Part shown: piece by piece, positions 25,955 to 35,330 of the stretch | Layout: each line of letters opens with the position of its first letter | Numbering within the stretch: position 1 is the stretch's first letter | Assembly: GCA_945862165.1 (NCBI GenBank) | Contig: CAMAXI010000007.1 | Coordinates: 78,802 to 142,801 of the forward strand | DNA from: Chryseobacterium gleum | GTDB taxonomy: Bacteria; Bacteroidota; Bacteroidia; Flavobacteriales_D; Crocinitomicaceae | Length of the DNA stretch: 64,000 nucleotides | Direction of reading: 5' to 3' | Program-made: the position numbers and the translations under genes | The notes under the pieces: generated by a model | The model's input: the letters and a program-made list of their open reading frames with translations, nothing else | Database searches by the model: none | Told to the model about the DNA's origin: nothing

Positions 25955-26638
25955 TTAAAAATTCGGTTTTAAGTCGTGATTTTTAAAGAATTCGTCCACA
26001 TATTCCACCGCTTCATCTGCTGTATCCACAACCGTAAATAAATCTAAATCTTCTGGAGAAATATTATGTTCTTGTTCGAGCATCGCAGTTCGTATCCATT
26101 CAATTAAACCATCCCAATAGGCATGACCAATCAAAACTACTGGTCTACGCGATATTTTCTTCGTTTGAATTAATGTAAGCGCTTCAAACAACTCATCAAT
26201 CGTTCCTAGTCCACCAGGTAAAATAACAAATCCCTGCGCATATTTTACGAAAATAACTTTACGCACAAAGAAATAATCAAATTGTAGATTATGTTCTTGA
26301 TCTATATATGGATTGTGATTTTGTTCAAATGGTAAATCAATGTTTAAACCTACCGATTTCCCTTTACCTTCTTGCGCTCCTTTATTTCCTGCTTCCATTA
26401 TTCCTGGACCACCACCAGTAATAATTCCATAACCACTTTCCGCAAATTTTCGGGCAACTTCTACCCCTAATTGGTAGTATTTATTGTCTGGTTTCGTGCG
26501 AGCAGAACCGAAGATGGAGATAGATGGTCCTATCTTTGCCATGCGTTCATATCCCTCTACAAATTCTGACATTATTTTAAATATGGCCCAGCTATCGTTT
26601 GTTTTTATTTCTGTCCAATCTTTGTGAAATCTGTTCAT
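25955..26638 (-). CDS. LOG-family protein (TIGR00730 type), possible nucleotide 5'-monophosphate phosphoribohydrolase
   Basis: A 227-residue Rossmann-like protein with SIFGSARTKPDNKYYQLGVEVARKF, GGGPGIMEAGNKGA and the signature PGGLGTIDELFEAL. LOG-family enzymes release the base from nucleoside 5'-monophosphates (cytokinin-type or general nucleotide breakdown). Monocistronic on the minus strand; the next gene upstream on the same strand is far away. Confidence 0.9.
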   Translation of the reverse strand: MNRFHKDWTEIKTNDSWAIFKIMSEFVEGYERMAKIGPSISIFGSARTKPDNKYYQLGVEVARKFAESGYGIITGGGPGIMEAGNKGAQEGKGKSVGLNIDLPFEQNHNPYIDQEHNLQFDYFFVRKVIFVKYAQGFVILPGGLGTIDELFEALTLIQTKKISRRPVVLIGHAYWDGLIEWIRTAMLEQEHNISPEDLDLFTVVDTADEAVEYVDEFFKNHDLKPNF

Positions 26639-26777
26639 CGCTTCAATATTTCGTAATTTAACAATAAAACAATATATACATTATTTTTCAGTATTTAAAT
26701 AGGTCTTCGAATATATTTGTCCTTGGAACATCTAGGAAATAGGTGCTTGAAACTAGTTAACTAATACGTATTCAGGA

Positions 26778-29594
26778 TTATCGTGCTAGTTCTTTCTTTA
26801 AATAGGGTGCTGTATGGGAACGTGTTTTTTTTAGTTTTGCTAATGCTTCAGGTGTACCTTCAAACAATACTTCACCGCCATTTTTTCCGCCTTCAGGACC
26901 TAAATCTACCAGGTAATCAGCAACTTTAATGATGTCTAAATTGTGTTCAATAACCAAAACGGTATTCCCTTCATCCACTAATTTTTGGAGTACAATTAAT
27001 AATAGCCTAATATCTTCAAAGTGAAGTCCAGTAGAAGGCTCGTCTAAAATGTAAATAGTTTTTCCAGTTCCTTTTTTGGCTAATTCTGTGGCTAATTTAA
27101 TACGTTGCGCCTCACCACCAGAAAGTGTTGTAGATGCTTGTCCTAGTTTTACATACCCTAATCCTACAGAAACTAATGTTTCTAGAATACGGTGAATTTT
27201 TGGTATTTTATCGAAGAAATGACACGCTTCCTCAATATTCATCTCCAACACATCACTGATCGATTTTCCTTTAAAACGTACTTCCAAAGTTTCACGATTG
27301 TAACGTTTACCATTGCAAGTTTCACAGTTAACATACACATCTGGTAAAAAATTCATTTCAATCACTTGAATTCCTGCTCCTCCACAAGTTTCACAGCGTC
27401 CACCAGCAACATTAAAGGAAAATCTCCCTGGTTTATAACCTCGTATCTGCGCTTCGGGTGCTGCCGCAAATAAACTACGTATTTCCGTAAATAAATTCGT
27501 GTACGTAGCAGGATTAGAACGTGGTGTTCTACCAATAGGACTTTGATCTATTTCGATCACTTTATCCAAATGTTCTAAACCTTCAATGGATTTATATGGC
27601 ATTGGTTTTTTAACCCCTTTGTAAATGTGTGCATTCAAAATAGGGTAGAGGGTATGGTTAATCAATGTCGATTTTCCACTTCCAGAAACACCAGAAACAC
27701 AGGTTAAAGTTCCTAATGGTATGTTTAAATCAACATTACGCAAGTTATTTCCAGTTGCGCCAAGCAAACGTAAGGTATTCCCATTTCCCTTTCTACGTAT
27801 TTTTGGGATTTCTATTTTTTTGTGCCCTAATAAATATTCGGTGGTCAGTGAATTACTTTCTTTAATTTCATGGAAGTTACATGCGTTCATAATGCGACCA
27901 CCATGTACCCCAGCTCCAGGGCCAATATCCACTAAAAAATCAGCTGCTTCAATCATTTCTTGGTCGTGCTCAACTACTAAAACTGAATTTCCACGATCGC
28001 GTAAATTTTGAAGCGAATGAATTAATTTTGAGTTGTCCCGTTGGTGAAGTCCAATACTTGGTTCATCTAAAATGTACAATACATTCATTAATTCGGAACC
28101 AATCTGCGTTGCTAAGCGTATTCGTTGTGCTTCACCACCTGATAGACTATTTGCAGAACGATTTAAACATAAATAATTTAGTCCAACTTGCAGTATAAAT
28201 TGCAAACGGGATTTGATTTCTTTTAAAATTTCAGTGCCAATCGTAAGTTCACTTTTGGATAATTGTTCTTCTAAATGTGAAAACCAGGTTGCTAATTCTT
28301 CGATATCCATTTGGGTTAATTCCCCAATATTCTTATCGTTGATCTTAAAGTATAAGGATTCTTTTTTTAAACGGGAACCTTTACAAGAAGGACACGTAAC
28401 TTTATTCATAAACGATTGCGCCCAGCGTTGAATGGCTGCACTACTATCTTCGGAATGTCGTGTAATAAATTGTATAATCCCTTCAAAGATAATTTTATTC
28501 GCTTTTTTGTCATACTCGATTCCTTCGTTTCCATTGAGGATCGTTTGTAGTAAATCTGCAGGGATTTCCTCTAACGGTGTATCTAAACTTAAATTTTCAT
28601 GACTTAATAAGGTCTGTAATTTTTCGAAAATCCATGTTTTTTTATATTCTCCTAATGGAATTATCCCTCCATTTTTGATTGTTTTTTTAAAGTCAGGAAT
28701 TATTTTTTGAATATCTATTTCTGCAACATCTCCCAATCCACTGCATTGTGGACAAGCTCCATAAGGTGAATTGAATGAAAATATATTCGGTTCTGCTTCT
28801 TGGTAACTAATACCAGAACTAGGACACATCAACAAACGACTAAAGTGCTTGATTTCGTTCGTGTCATAATCTAAAATCGAAATGGTTTTTTCACCATACT
28901 TCATGGCAGTAACAACGGAATCATAGACACGTTTTGGGTCAATTCCTTCTATTTGTAATCGGTCAACAACAATAGAGATATCGTGAATTTTATACCGATC
29001 TACCTGCATACCAGGAGTGATATCTACCACAACACCATCGATAAATACTTTTGAGAACCCCATTTTGAGAATTTGTTCAAATAATTCTCTATAATGACCC
29101 TTTCTACCCTTGATCTTTGGTGCTAAAACACTAATTTTTTTTCCTTTGTATTTCGCAAGTATAAGCTCTACAATTTGTTCGTCGGAGTACTTTACCATTT
29201 GTTCTCCAGAATTATAGGAATATGCGGTTCCTATTCTTGCATAGAGTAAACGTAAAAAGTCATATATTTCTGTAATTGTTCCAACGGTAGACCTAGGTGA
29301 GCGTGAAACCGTTTTTTGTTCAATGGAGATAACAGGACTCAATCCATTTATTTTATCTACATCTGGTCGTTCTAGATTTCCTAAAAATTGACGTGCGTAT
29401 GCAGAAAAAGTTTCAATATATCTACGTTGACCTTCCGCAAAAATGGTGTCAAAGGCTAAAGAGGATTTTCCCGAACCAGACAAGCCAGTAAAAACTACTA
29501 ATTTATTACGTGGAATAACTAAATCTATATTTTTTAGATTATGCTCTCTTGCACCAAGTATTTCGATAACATCTTGCGGTTCTTCCTTTTTCAT
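26778..29594 (-). CDS. uvrA: Excinuclease ABC subunit A
   Basis: A 938-residue nucleotide-excision-repair ATPase. Two ABC modules carry Walker A motifs GLSGSGKSSL and GVSGSGKSTL, two signature motifs (NSLSGGEAQRI and TTLSGGEAQRI), and zinc-finger CxxC pairs (CPSCKGSRL, CETCGGAGIQ, CETCNGKRY). It recognises DNA damage together with UvrB. Its ATG overlaps the upstream transglycosylase stop by one base (TGATG), so it is the last gene of the polysaccharide operon, an unexpected partner for a repair gene. Confidence 0.98.
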   Translation of the reverse strand: MKKEEPQDVIEILGAREHNLKNIDLVIPRNKLVVFTGLSGSGKSSLAFDTIFAEGQRRYIETFSAYARQFLGNLERPDVDKINGLSPVISIEQKTVSRSPRSTVGTITEIYDFLRLLYARIGTAYSYNSGEQMVKYSDEQIVELILAKYKGKKISVLAPKIKGRKGHYRELFEQILKMGFSKVFIDGVVVDITPGMQVDRYKIHDISIVVDRLQIEGIDPKRVYDSVVTAMKYGEKTISILDYDTNEIKHFSRLLMCPSSGISYQEAEPNIFSFNSPYGACPQCSGLGDVAEIDIQKIIPDFKKTIKNGGIIPLGEYKKTWIFEKLQTLLSHENLSLDTPLEEIPADLLQTILNGNEGIEYDKKANKIIFEGIIQFITRHSEDSSAAIQRWAQSFMNKVTCPSCKGSRLKKESLYFKINDKNIGELTQMDIEELATWFSHLEEQLSKSELTIGTEILKEIKSRLQFILQVGLNYLCLNRSANSLSGGEAQRIRLATQIGSELMNVLYILDEPSIGLHQRDNSKLIHSLQNLRDRGNSVLVVEHDQEMIEAADFLVDIGPGAGVHGGRIMNACNFHEIKESNSLTTEYLLGHKKIEIPKIRRKGNGNTLRLLGATGNNLRNVDLNIPLGTLTCVSGVSGSGKSTLINHTLYPILNAHIYKGVKKPMPYKSIEGLEHLDKVIEIDQSPIGRTPRSNPATYTNLFTEIRSLFAAAPEAQIRGYKPGRFSFNVAGGRCETCGGAGIQVIEMNFLPDVYVNCETCNGKRYNRETLEVRFKGKSISDVLEMNIEEACHFFDKIPKIHRILETLVSVGLGYVKLGQASTTLSGGEAQRIKLATELAKKGTGKTIYILDEPSTGLHFEDIRLLLIVLQKLVDEGNTVLVIEHNLDIIKVADYLVDLGPEGGKNGGEVLFEGTPEALAKLKKTRSHTAPYLKKELAR

Positions 29595-30511
29595 CAGTGG
29601 TAATACGAATAAGGTCTTAATTTTTCTTTACTATCTGGTAAAAGTAAGGTGTATTTTTTATTTTTAATCGTCAAATGTGTTTTCAATAACCAAGGATTTA
29701 ATTTTTTTAAAATTTTGTAATTATATCCTTTTCCAATTGCCCAATCGGATAGATTTAGTATGCTAGAACTAATTACATGTTTTTTTGTTTGAATAGTAGT
29801 ATATTTTTGTGAATCTGGAATTGAAAATCCATATGCAAGTTGATTTTCAAGGATGATTTTTAAAGCTAATAAGCGATAGACATACCTACCGGTTTCGTGG
29901 TTTTGTTCCATGTCGAAATAATTTGTTGCTTTTTGCCAATGTAAATCAGCATTTACTCCTCCTATTCCTCGGTTATAGGACGCTGCTGCTAACAACCAAT
30001 CGTTAAATTGAAGGTTTGCTTGTTTTAAGTATTTGCATGCTGCATGTGTACTTTTTTCGATGTCCAAACGTTCATCTACTTCAGGGCTTATTTCCAATTG
30101 ATATTCTTTCGCTGTAAATGGCATAAATTGCCAAAATCCTTGCGCTCCAACTGGACTTACAGCCTGTTCAACTAAAGCACTTTCGATTACTGCTAAATAT
30201 TTAAAATCGTCCGGAATATTTTCTTTTTTTAGAATGTTTTCGATGATAGGAAACCAGCGATGTGCACGTTTAATAATTTGCGAAGTGGCAGATTGTAAAT
30301 AAACATTGATTAATACTTCGCGATCTAATCGTTCTTGGATATCCGCATCTTCCAAATAAATTTCTTTTCCAGCAAAATACATGCTCTTTGGTAAATCCGG
30401 AAGTTGAAATGGAAGTTGTTTTTGATTGTTTATAAGTTCTTTATGAACTTCTTTTTTCTCGGTACATGCATACATAAATATGCAAAGCGATAGAATACTA
30501 ATTATCTTCAT
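29594..30511 (-). CDS. Lipoprotein lytic transglycosylase (MltD/GH23-type)
   Basis: A 305-residue protein with a lipobox (LCIFMYAC, about residue 16), so anchored to a membrane. The SLT domain has the catalytic Glu in YLAVIESALVEQAVSPVGAQGFWQFM and the AAASYNRGIGG motif. It cleaves peptidoglycan glycan strands. A C-terminal segment (KGYNYKILKKLNPWLL) is LysM-like. It overlaps the upstream WecA-like gene by 14 nt and touches uvrA. Confidence 0.9.
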   Translation of the reverse strand: MKIISILSLCIFMYACTEKKEVHKELINNQKQLPFQLPDLPKSMYFAGKEIYLEDADIQERLDREVLINVYLQSATSQIIKRAHRWFPIIENILKKENIPDDFKYLAVIESALVEQAVSPVGAQGFWQFMPFTAKEYQLEISPEVDERLDIEKSTHAACKYLKQANLQFNDWLLAAASYNRGIGGVNADLHWQKATNYFDMEQNHETGRYVYRLLALKIILENQLAYGFSIPDSQKYTTIQTKKHVISSSILNLSDWAIGKGYNYKILKKLNPWLLKTHLTIKNKKYTLLLPDSKEKLRPYSYYH

Positions 30512-31577
30512 TTTTTGGGATAGGCTGTTTATATTTTAATGTTATAAAATACAATGTACCAAAAACGATAATAAAATAGATTGGGAATATAAGCAAGTAA
30601 TTAAATTCCTTTTTTCTACTCAAATAAATCATTATTAAACTTAATAATGCAGAGAAAAAGCCAATAATTGTAAAAACATACCAAACTTGTTTATCTTTTA
30701 ATCCAGCATACACCAAATGATGTGTTGTGTGGTCTTTTCCACCTACCATCGGTGATTTTCCTTTTCTTAATCTATTGATAACAACTGTTAACGTATCTGC
30801 AGCAGCAGGTGTAAATGCAATTAAACAAATTGCAAAACCAACCCAAGATGGTGTATTCGTTGATAAACCAAGATTCCATAGATCGTGCGTACTGAAATAG
30901 GCTACAAATAAACCTATAAACTGACTTCCTGCATCCCCCATAAATAATTTAGATGGGTTTACATTATAATATAAAAATCCAAGTAAAGCACCTAGTATAG
31001 AAATTACCATAATAGAATCAACGTTTACTATAACACCATCGATCATGAAAATACTTAACAAGCAAGCTAATAAAATCCAAACAACCGTAATTCCTGTGAT
31101 ACCATCCATGTTATCTAACATGTTTAAGGAGTTCATTAATGCTACCACCCAGATTATGGTAATTATTTTATCATAAATTTGGATATGTGTTAATTCGATA
31201 ATTGTACCAGAATAGATAAAGGTTATACCGCAAAGAATTTGTACTAGTAATTTACCCCACGGTTTTGTGTTATAGGTATCATCTGCTAATCCCATTGCAA
31301 ATGAAATACTACCAGCAATCAATAATCCTATAATTTGTTGGTCGTGTAGAATTGGTTTGTCTGAAAAGATACTATAACAAATAATCGCAAAAAGAAAAAC
31401 AACATAAAAACTTACACCTCCTAAAGAAGGTTTGGATTCATTACTCCATCGAATAACAACATCATTTCTATTTCGAATTCCAAGCGATTGCGAAAAATTT
31501 AATAATAATTTATTTACAACTAAGGATATGAATATTCCTCCAGTTAAAAAACTAAGTATGTAAATGAAATTTTCCAA
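30498..31577 (-). CDS. WecA/TagO/MraY-family polyprenyl-phosphate sugar-1-phosphate transferase
   Basis: A 359-residue integral membrane protein with about 10-11 transmembrane segments. The family's active-site motifs are present: MGLADDTYNTKPW, NMLDNMDGITG and LFMGDAGSQFIG, plus a His-rich loop (GGKDHTTHHLVYAG) typical of WecA/TagO rather than MraY. It loads the first sugar-1-phosphate onto undecaprenyl phosphate to start surface polysaccharide synthesis. In the operon it lies 5 nt after rfbC. Confidence 0.92.
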   Translation of the reverse strand: MENFIYILSFLTGGIFISLVVNKLLLNFSQSLGIRNRNDVVIRWSNESKPSLGGVSFYVVFLFAIICYSIFSDKPILHDQQIIGLLIAGSISFAMGLADDTYNTKPWGKLLVQILCGITFIYSGTIIELTHIQIYDKIITIIWVVALMNSLNMLDNMDGITGITVVWILLACLLSIFMIDGVIVNVDSIMVISILGALLGFLYYNVNPSKLFMGDAGSQFIGLFVAYFSTHDLWNLGLSTNTPSWVGFAICLIAFTPAAADTLTVVINRLRKGKSPMVGGKDHTTHHLVYAGLKDKQVWYVFTIIGFFSALLSLIMIYLSRKKEFNYLLIFPIYFIIVFGTLYFITLKYKQPIPKNEDN

Positions 31578-31582
31578 ACGAA

Positions 31583-32128
31583 TTAAAATGGGGATACAAA
31601 AGTACTAAAATCTTTCGCAATTTGGTCCTTGTCGGATACTATTGGGTTTTCTACACCCCAATTGATATCTAAAATACTTGAATCCCAAGCAATAGCATCT
31701 TCGGATGGTTGGTTATAATAATTGGTGCATTTATAGTTTAATAAGCTATTTGCTTCTAAACTTACAAATCCATGCGCAAAACCTTCTGGTATCCATAATT
31801 GTTTTCCATTTTCTTGAGAAAGTTCTATAGAAAAGGTTTGTCCATATGTACTAGAATTCGAGCGAATGTCGACTACTACATCGATTACTTTTCCAAAAGA
31901 TACACGTACCAATTTCCCTTGCGCAAATGGTGGTTTTTGAAAGTGTAAACCTCTTATAACATACAATGAAGACATAGATTCATTCTCTTGTACGAATTTA
32001 ATTTCTTTTCCTATGAATTCAGAAAATTTTTGATGTTGGTAACTTTCAAAAAAATAACCTCTTTCATCTGCATATTTTTTTGTGTCAATCACAACTAAGC
32101 CCTCAATATCTGTTTTAGAGAAAATCAT
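31583..32128 (-). CDS. rfbC: dTDP-4-dehydrorhamnose 3,5-epimerase
   Basis: A 181-residue cupin-fold epimerase: RGYFFESYQHQKFSE, VIRGLHFQKPPFAQGKLVRV (catalytic His), DVVVDIRSNSSTYGQ and WIPEGFAHGFVSLE. It converts the RfbB product to dTDP-4-keto-L-rhamnose. It overlaps the BY-kinase gene by 4 nt (ATGA type), so is translationally coupled to it. rfbB lies 30 kb away at 632. Confidence 0.96.
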   Translation of the reverse strand: MIFSKTDIEGLVVIDTKKYADERGYFFESYQHQKFSEFIGKEIKFVQENESMSSLYVIRGLHFQKPPFAQGKLVRVSFGKVIDVVVDIRSNSSTYGQTFSIELSQENGKQLWIPEGFAHGFVSLEANSLLNYKCTNYYNQPSEDAIAWDSSILDINWGVENPIVSDKDQIAKDFSTFVSPF

Positions 32129-34566
32129 CTTCGTAAGATTTTGTTAATTATTCTTTTAAATAATGGTTGTGTTGTTTGTTCAGGTTCATCGTAGTATCCT
32201 GAATTTGCACCATATCCATACCCATATCCGTACCCATACCCATATCCGTACCCATACCCATACCCATATCCGTATCCATACCCATATCCACTTCGTTTAG
32301 GATCGATACCATTTAGAATGATATTTAAAGATTTAATTTGTTCAATTTCTAAAATTTCAGCAACCTTGTAAGCAGATATTCGTTTCGAATAGTGTGCTTT
32401 AAATACATAAATTGGAATGTCAGCGTTCGCAAGCAATTGAATACCATCCGATACAAGTCCTACAGGAGGGTTGTCAATGATAACAATGTCATACGTAGAT
32501 TTTAAAGTAGCAAGTATACTTTGGAATTCTTTACTTAATATTAATTCCGATGGGTTAGGTGGTATTGGTCCTGCTGTTATAAAATCCAGATTGTTAAACT
32601 TAGATTTTTGTATTGCTACTTCTAAGGTAATTTGATTCACGATTAAATTACTCATCCCTTGTTCATTCGTTGAATTAAATCCTAAATGCACTTTTGGTTT
32701 ACGTAAATCTAAGTCTAATACAATTGTTTTTTTACCAGACATCGCAAGAATTCCAGCAAGATTTAATGCGATAAATGTTTTTCCTTCCCCAGATATAGAT
32801 GAACTAATAACAATTGTTTGCGCGTTTTTGTTTATAAAAGTAAGGTTTGATCGAATGTTACGAAGGGACTCTGCTAGCATCGATTTCGGAGATTCTTGCA
32901 CAACCAATTGCGAGAACTCCATGCTTTGTTTGGTTAGCGGAACACCGCCAAGGATATTTACTTTGTCCGATAAAATATTCTTTAATTCTTCAATATTGTT
33001 TATCTCGTTAAATGTAAGGTATTTAAATGTTAGAAATAAAAGTCCTATAAGGAGTCCACCTCCAATAAATGCAAGATAAATTATTTTACCTTTTGGACTA
33101 AATGGTTCACTTGGTATCGTTGGATAGCTAAGAATTCTATTGGAAGGAACGTAACCTGCATTGGAAATAGCGTAGGTAAATTTCTTTTCCTCAAACATTT
33201 TGTAATATTTCTCATTTACTTGAACAATATTGTCTAGTTTTTTAAACTTTATTTTGTTTTTTGGCAGTGAAAACGATTCTTTTTCTAAGTCATTTAAATC
33301 TTTTTCTTTTTTAGAGATCTTTTCGAGTAAATCTTTTTCCCCATTTAAAATTTCTTTGAGTATGTTTTTTATTACAACTTTTATCTTTTTGTTAACTTGT
33401 TTAACTTCGCTCGTCTCTTCTGTTAAAGAATAAAGAATTTCTTCCCGTTTATCGATTAATTCAGACAAGGCTTCTTTATTTTTTTCTAAATTAGTAAGTA
33501 TACCTTCTTGATTAAAATCAGGGGTTATTTTATATAAATCAACTTTATTAGGATTATTTTGTAGTTTATGCTTTAGATTTTGAATAGATGTTAAGTCTTC
33601 GTAATTTAATTTTAATTCATCTTTTAATTCATTGATTTGGTTGGATATATCTAGTTCTTTTGAGTCTGGATTTGTCATTTTAGACGCTTTTTGAATGGCT
33701 AAAATACTATCATTAGCATACCTCATTTCTTTCGCTAAAGAATCTAATTGACTTTCAATAAATAATAAACTATTATTTGCCCCCTGTGTTCTAATTTCTT
33801 CGTCATAATCAAAAAAGGAAGTTGTTACAGCATCCACAATGTCATGACATATGTTTTCATTTTCATGCGAAAAACTAATGCCTATTGTTTTGGCTGCCGG
33901 GTCTAATGGCGTAACAAGTAGATTAGGGAAAAACTTTGTAAATAACGCATTTTTACTATTAATGGTAAAATAGATTCTATTTCCATTAACGGAGGAAATA
34001 AATGAGTTGTAATTCGGTACCGATATAAAAACTTGAAATTTAGAACAAATAATCGTGCTGTTTATTTTTCCATAAATTTTGTTTTTTTTATTCCCATTTA
34101 GGTACTCTAAAACGATTGTTGAACCTTCAATAGATTTGATAAAAATAGGTTTGTCTAAAATAGTAGAATCTGTTATTTGTAATAGGTTGATTTTAAAAGA
34201 ACTTTTATTATATAAATCTTCTGTTAAGATTTTTCCTTCCGCATACGCACTAACTTTTAGATTTAATTTTCCTAGCGCTTTTTCAAACAAAAATGGGGAG
34301 CTTAAAAATTGAATCTCTGCGGAAATATCCTTTGCGGCGATGGCATTATCAATTCCAATAACTTCTTTACTTTGATCTTGATCGGAAATTTGGATAACAG
34401 AATTTGATTCATAAACTGCTTTTGTATATCTCAAATAAAAATACCCAACAACATAAAAAAATCCAAGTGTTAATATTGGAAAATACCAATACCTTCTTAA
34501 GATGTTTCGTATAATATGTGGATAAAAACCTTTATTAACGATTATGCCCTTTGGTGCTTCTATCAC
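32125..34566 (-). CDS. Wzz/Wzc-type polysaccharide co-polymerase and BY-tyrosine kinase
   Basis: An 813-residue inner-membrane protein. N-terminal Wzz domain with a first transmembrane segment (about 25-45), a long periplasmic coiled coil (about 270-450), a second transmembrane segment (about 485-505) and a C-terminal kinase: Walker A SISGEGKT (K596), Walker A' VLDLDLRKP, Walker B VIIDNPP. It controls chain length and export and autophosphorylates its Tyr-rich tail. That tail is strikingly regular: 13 alternating Tyr-Gly units (Y761 to Y785) and a Tyr-Tyr pair (791-792). It overlaps the Wza-like gene by 4 nt. Confidence 0.95.
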   Translation of the reverse strand: MIEAPKGIIVNKGFYPHIIRNILRRYWYFPILTLGFFYVVGYFYLRYTKAVYESNSVIQISDQDQSKEVIGIDNAIAAKDISAEIQFLSSPFLFEKALGKLNLKVSAYAEGKILTEDLYNKSSFKINLLQITDSTILDKPIFIKSIEGSTIVLEYLNGNKKNKIYGKINSTIICSKFQVFISVPNYNSFISSVNGNRIYFTINSKNALFTKFFPNLLVTPLDPAAKTIGISFSHENENICHDIVDAVTTSFFDYDEEIRTQGANNSLLFIESQLDSLAKEMRYANDSILAIQKASKMTNPDSKELDISNQINELKDELKLNYEDLTSIQNLKHKLQNNPNKVDLYKITPDFNQEGILTNLEKNKEALSELIDKREEILYSLTEETSEVKQVNKKIKVVIKNILKEILNGEKDLLEKISKKEKDLNDLEKESFSLPKNKIKFKKLDNIVQVNEKYYKMFEEKKFTYAISNAGYVPSNRILSYPTIPSEPFSPKGKIIYLAFIGGGLLIGLLFLTFKYLTFNEINNIEELKNILSDKVNILGGVPLTKQSMEFSQLVVQESPKSMLAESLRNIRSNLTFINKNAQTIVISSSISGEGKTFIALNLAGILAMSGKKTIVLDLDLRKPKVHLGFNSTNEQGMSNLIVNQITLEVAIQKSKFNNLDFITAGPIPPNPSELILSKEFQSILATLKSTYDIVIIDNPPVGLVSDGIQLLANADIPIYVFKAHYSKRISAYKVAEILEIEQIKSLNIILNGIDPKRSGYGYGYGYGYGYGYGYGYGYGYGYGYGANSGYYDEPEQTTQPLFKRIINKILRR
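32210..32287. repeat. Hexanucleotide tandem repeat encoding (Tyr-Gly)13
   Basis: Thirteen 6-nt units on the plus strand (CCATAT, CCATAC, CCGTAC or CCGTAT) within the BY-kinase gene; blocks such as CCATACCCATATCCGTAC recur. Changes in unit number would stay in frame and alter the count of phosphorylatable tyrosines. Confidence 0.9.
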
Positions 34567-35330
34567 TTGACGAAAGTTTTATATAAGGTTATGGATGTAA
34601 CAATTACGGATACTGGAGTTAATATTTGCTGAAATTCTTTGGTTAACTCCTGCACATAATTAATGTTAGATTCGATATAGATGTAATCATTGGATTGGAC
34701 TAACATATCCCCATTTTCAATTTTATCAATCGTGGATAAATCAATTAAATAGATTTTTCGAATACCATTTTCTTTCCGAACTAATTTAATTGTTTTTGCA
34801 TCACCTCTTTCTGGGATTCCTCCTGACATAGCAATCACTTCCAAAATTGTAGTTTTATTATTGGGTATTGGTATGATGCTTGCTGTTGATCCAACGCCTT
34901 TGAATAATACTATCCGAGCATTTGAAACAGACAGTCTTACATATGGATCATTGATGAATTTTGAAAATTCCCGCTTAAATACTTCTTCCGCTTCTGTTGT
35001 AGTTAATCCTACCAAGTGTATATTCCCAATTAATGGTAAGAATGCTGTACTATCCTGTTTAACTGTGATTTCCCCTTTTCCATATTCTCCAGAGTTTCCT
35101 CCTGCTGAAGGGGTTAAAAACATCCTTTCCCCATTATTGGTAAGCACTGAGAAACTAATTTTATCCCCAACTGCAATTTTGTATTCTTTGTTAGTTTCAG
35201 GGGTAAGTGTATCGAATGCATATTCAGTTCCTCTAGGAATTTTAAAAATGCGTGATTTTTGAACTGCACAGGATGAAATGAATGTGAGTAGTGAAAATAA
35301 AAAACTAAATTTAAGTATACTATTTCGCAT
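34563..35330 (-). CDS. Wza-like outer-membrane polysaccharide export lipoprotein
   Basis: A 255-residue protein with a lipoprotein signal (FLFSLLTFISSC, Cys about 21). The poly-export domain (YKIAVGDKISFSVLTN, LIGNIHLVGLTTTEAEEVFKREF) is followed by an SLBB domain (VRLSVSNARIVLFKG, TILEVIAMSGGIPERGDAK) and a hydrophobic C-terminus (ILTPVSVIVTSITLY) that could span the outer membrane. It forms the export channel partnered with the Wzc-like kinase encoded next. It overlaps both neighbours (4 and 11 nt). Confidence 0.93.
   Translation of the reverse strand: MRNSILKFSFLFSLLTFISSCAVQKSRIFKIPRGTEYAFDTLTPETNKEYKIAVGDKISFSVLTNNGERMFLTPSAGGNSGEYGKGEITVKQDSTAFLPLIGNIHLVGLTTTEAEEVFKREFSKFINDPYVRLSVSNARIVLFKGVGSTASIIPIPNNKTTILEVIAMSGGIPERGDAKTIKLVRKENGIRKIYLIDLSTIDKIENGDMLVQSNDYIYIESNINYVQELTKEFQQILTPVSVIVTSITLYKTFVK

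Noticed and set aside
32210..32287. Possible CRISPR-like or microsatellite array
   Set aside because: Six-nt coding units without spacers; explained by the Tyr-Gly kinase tail.
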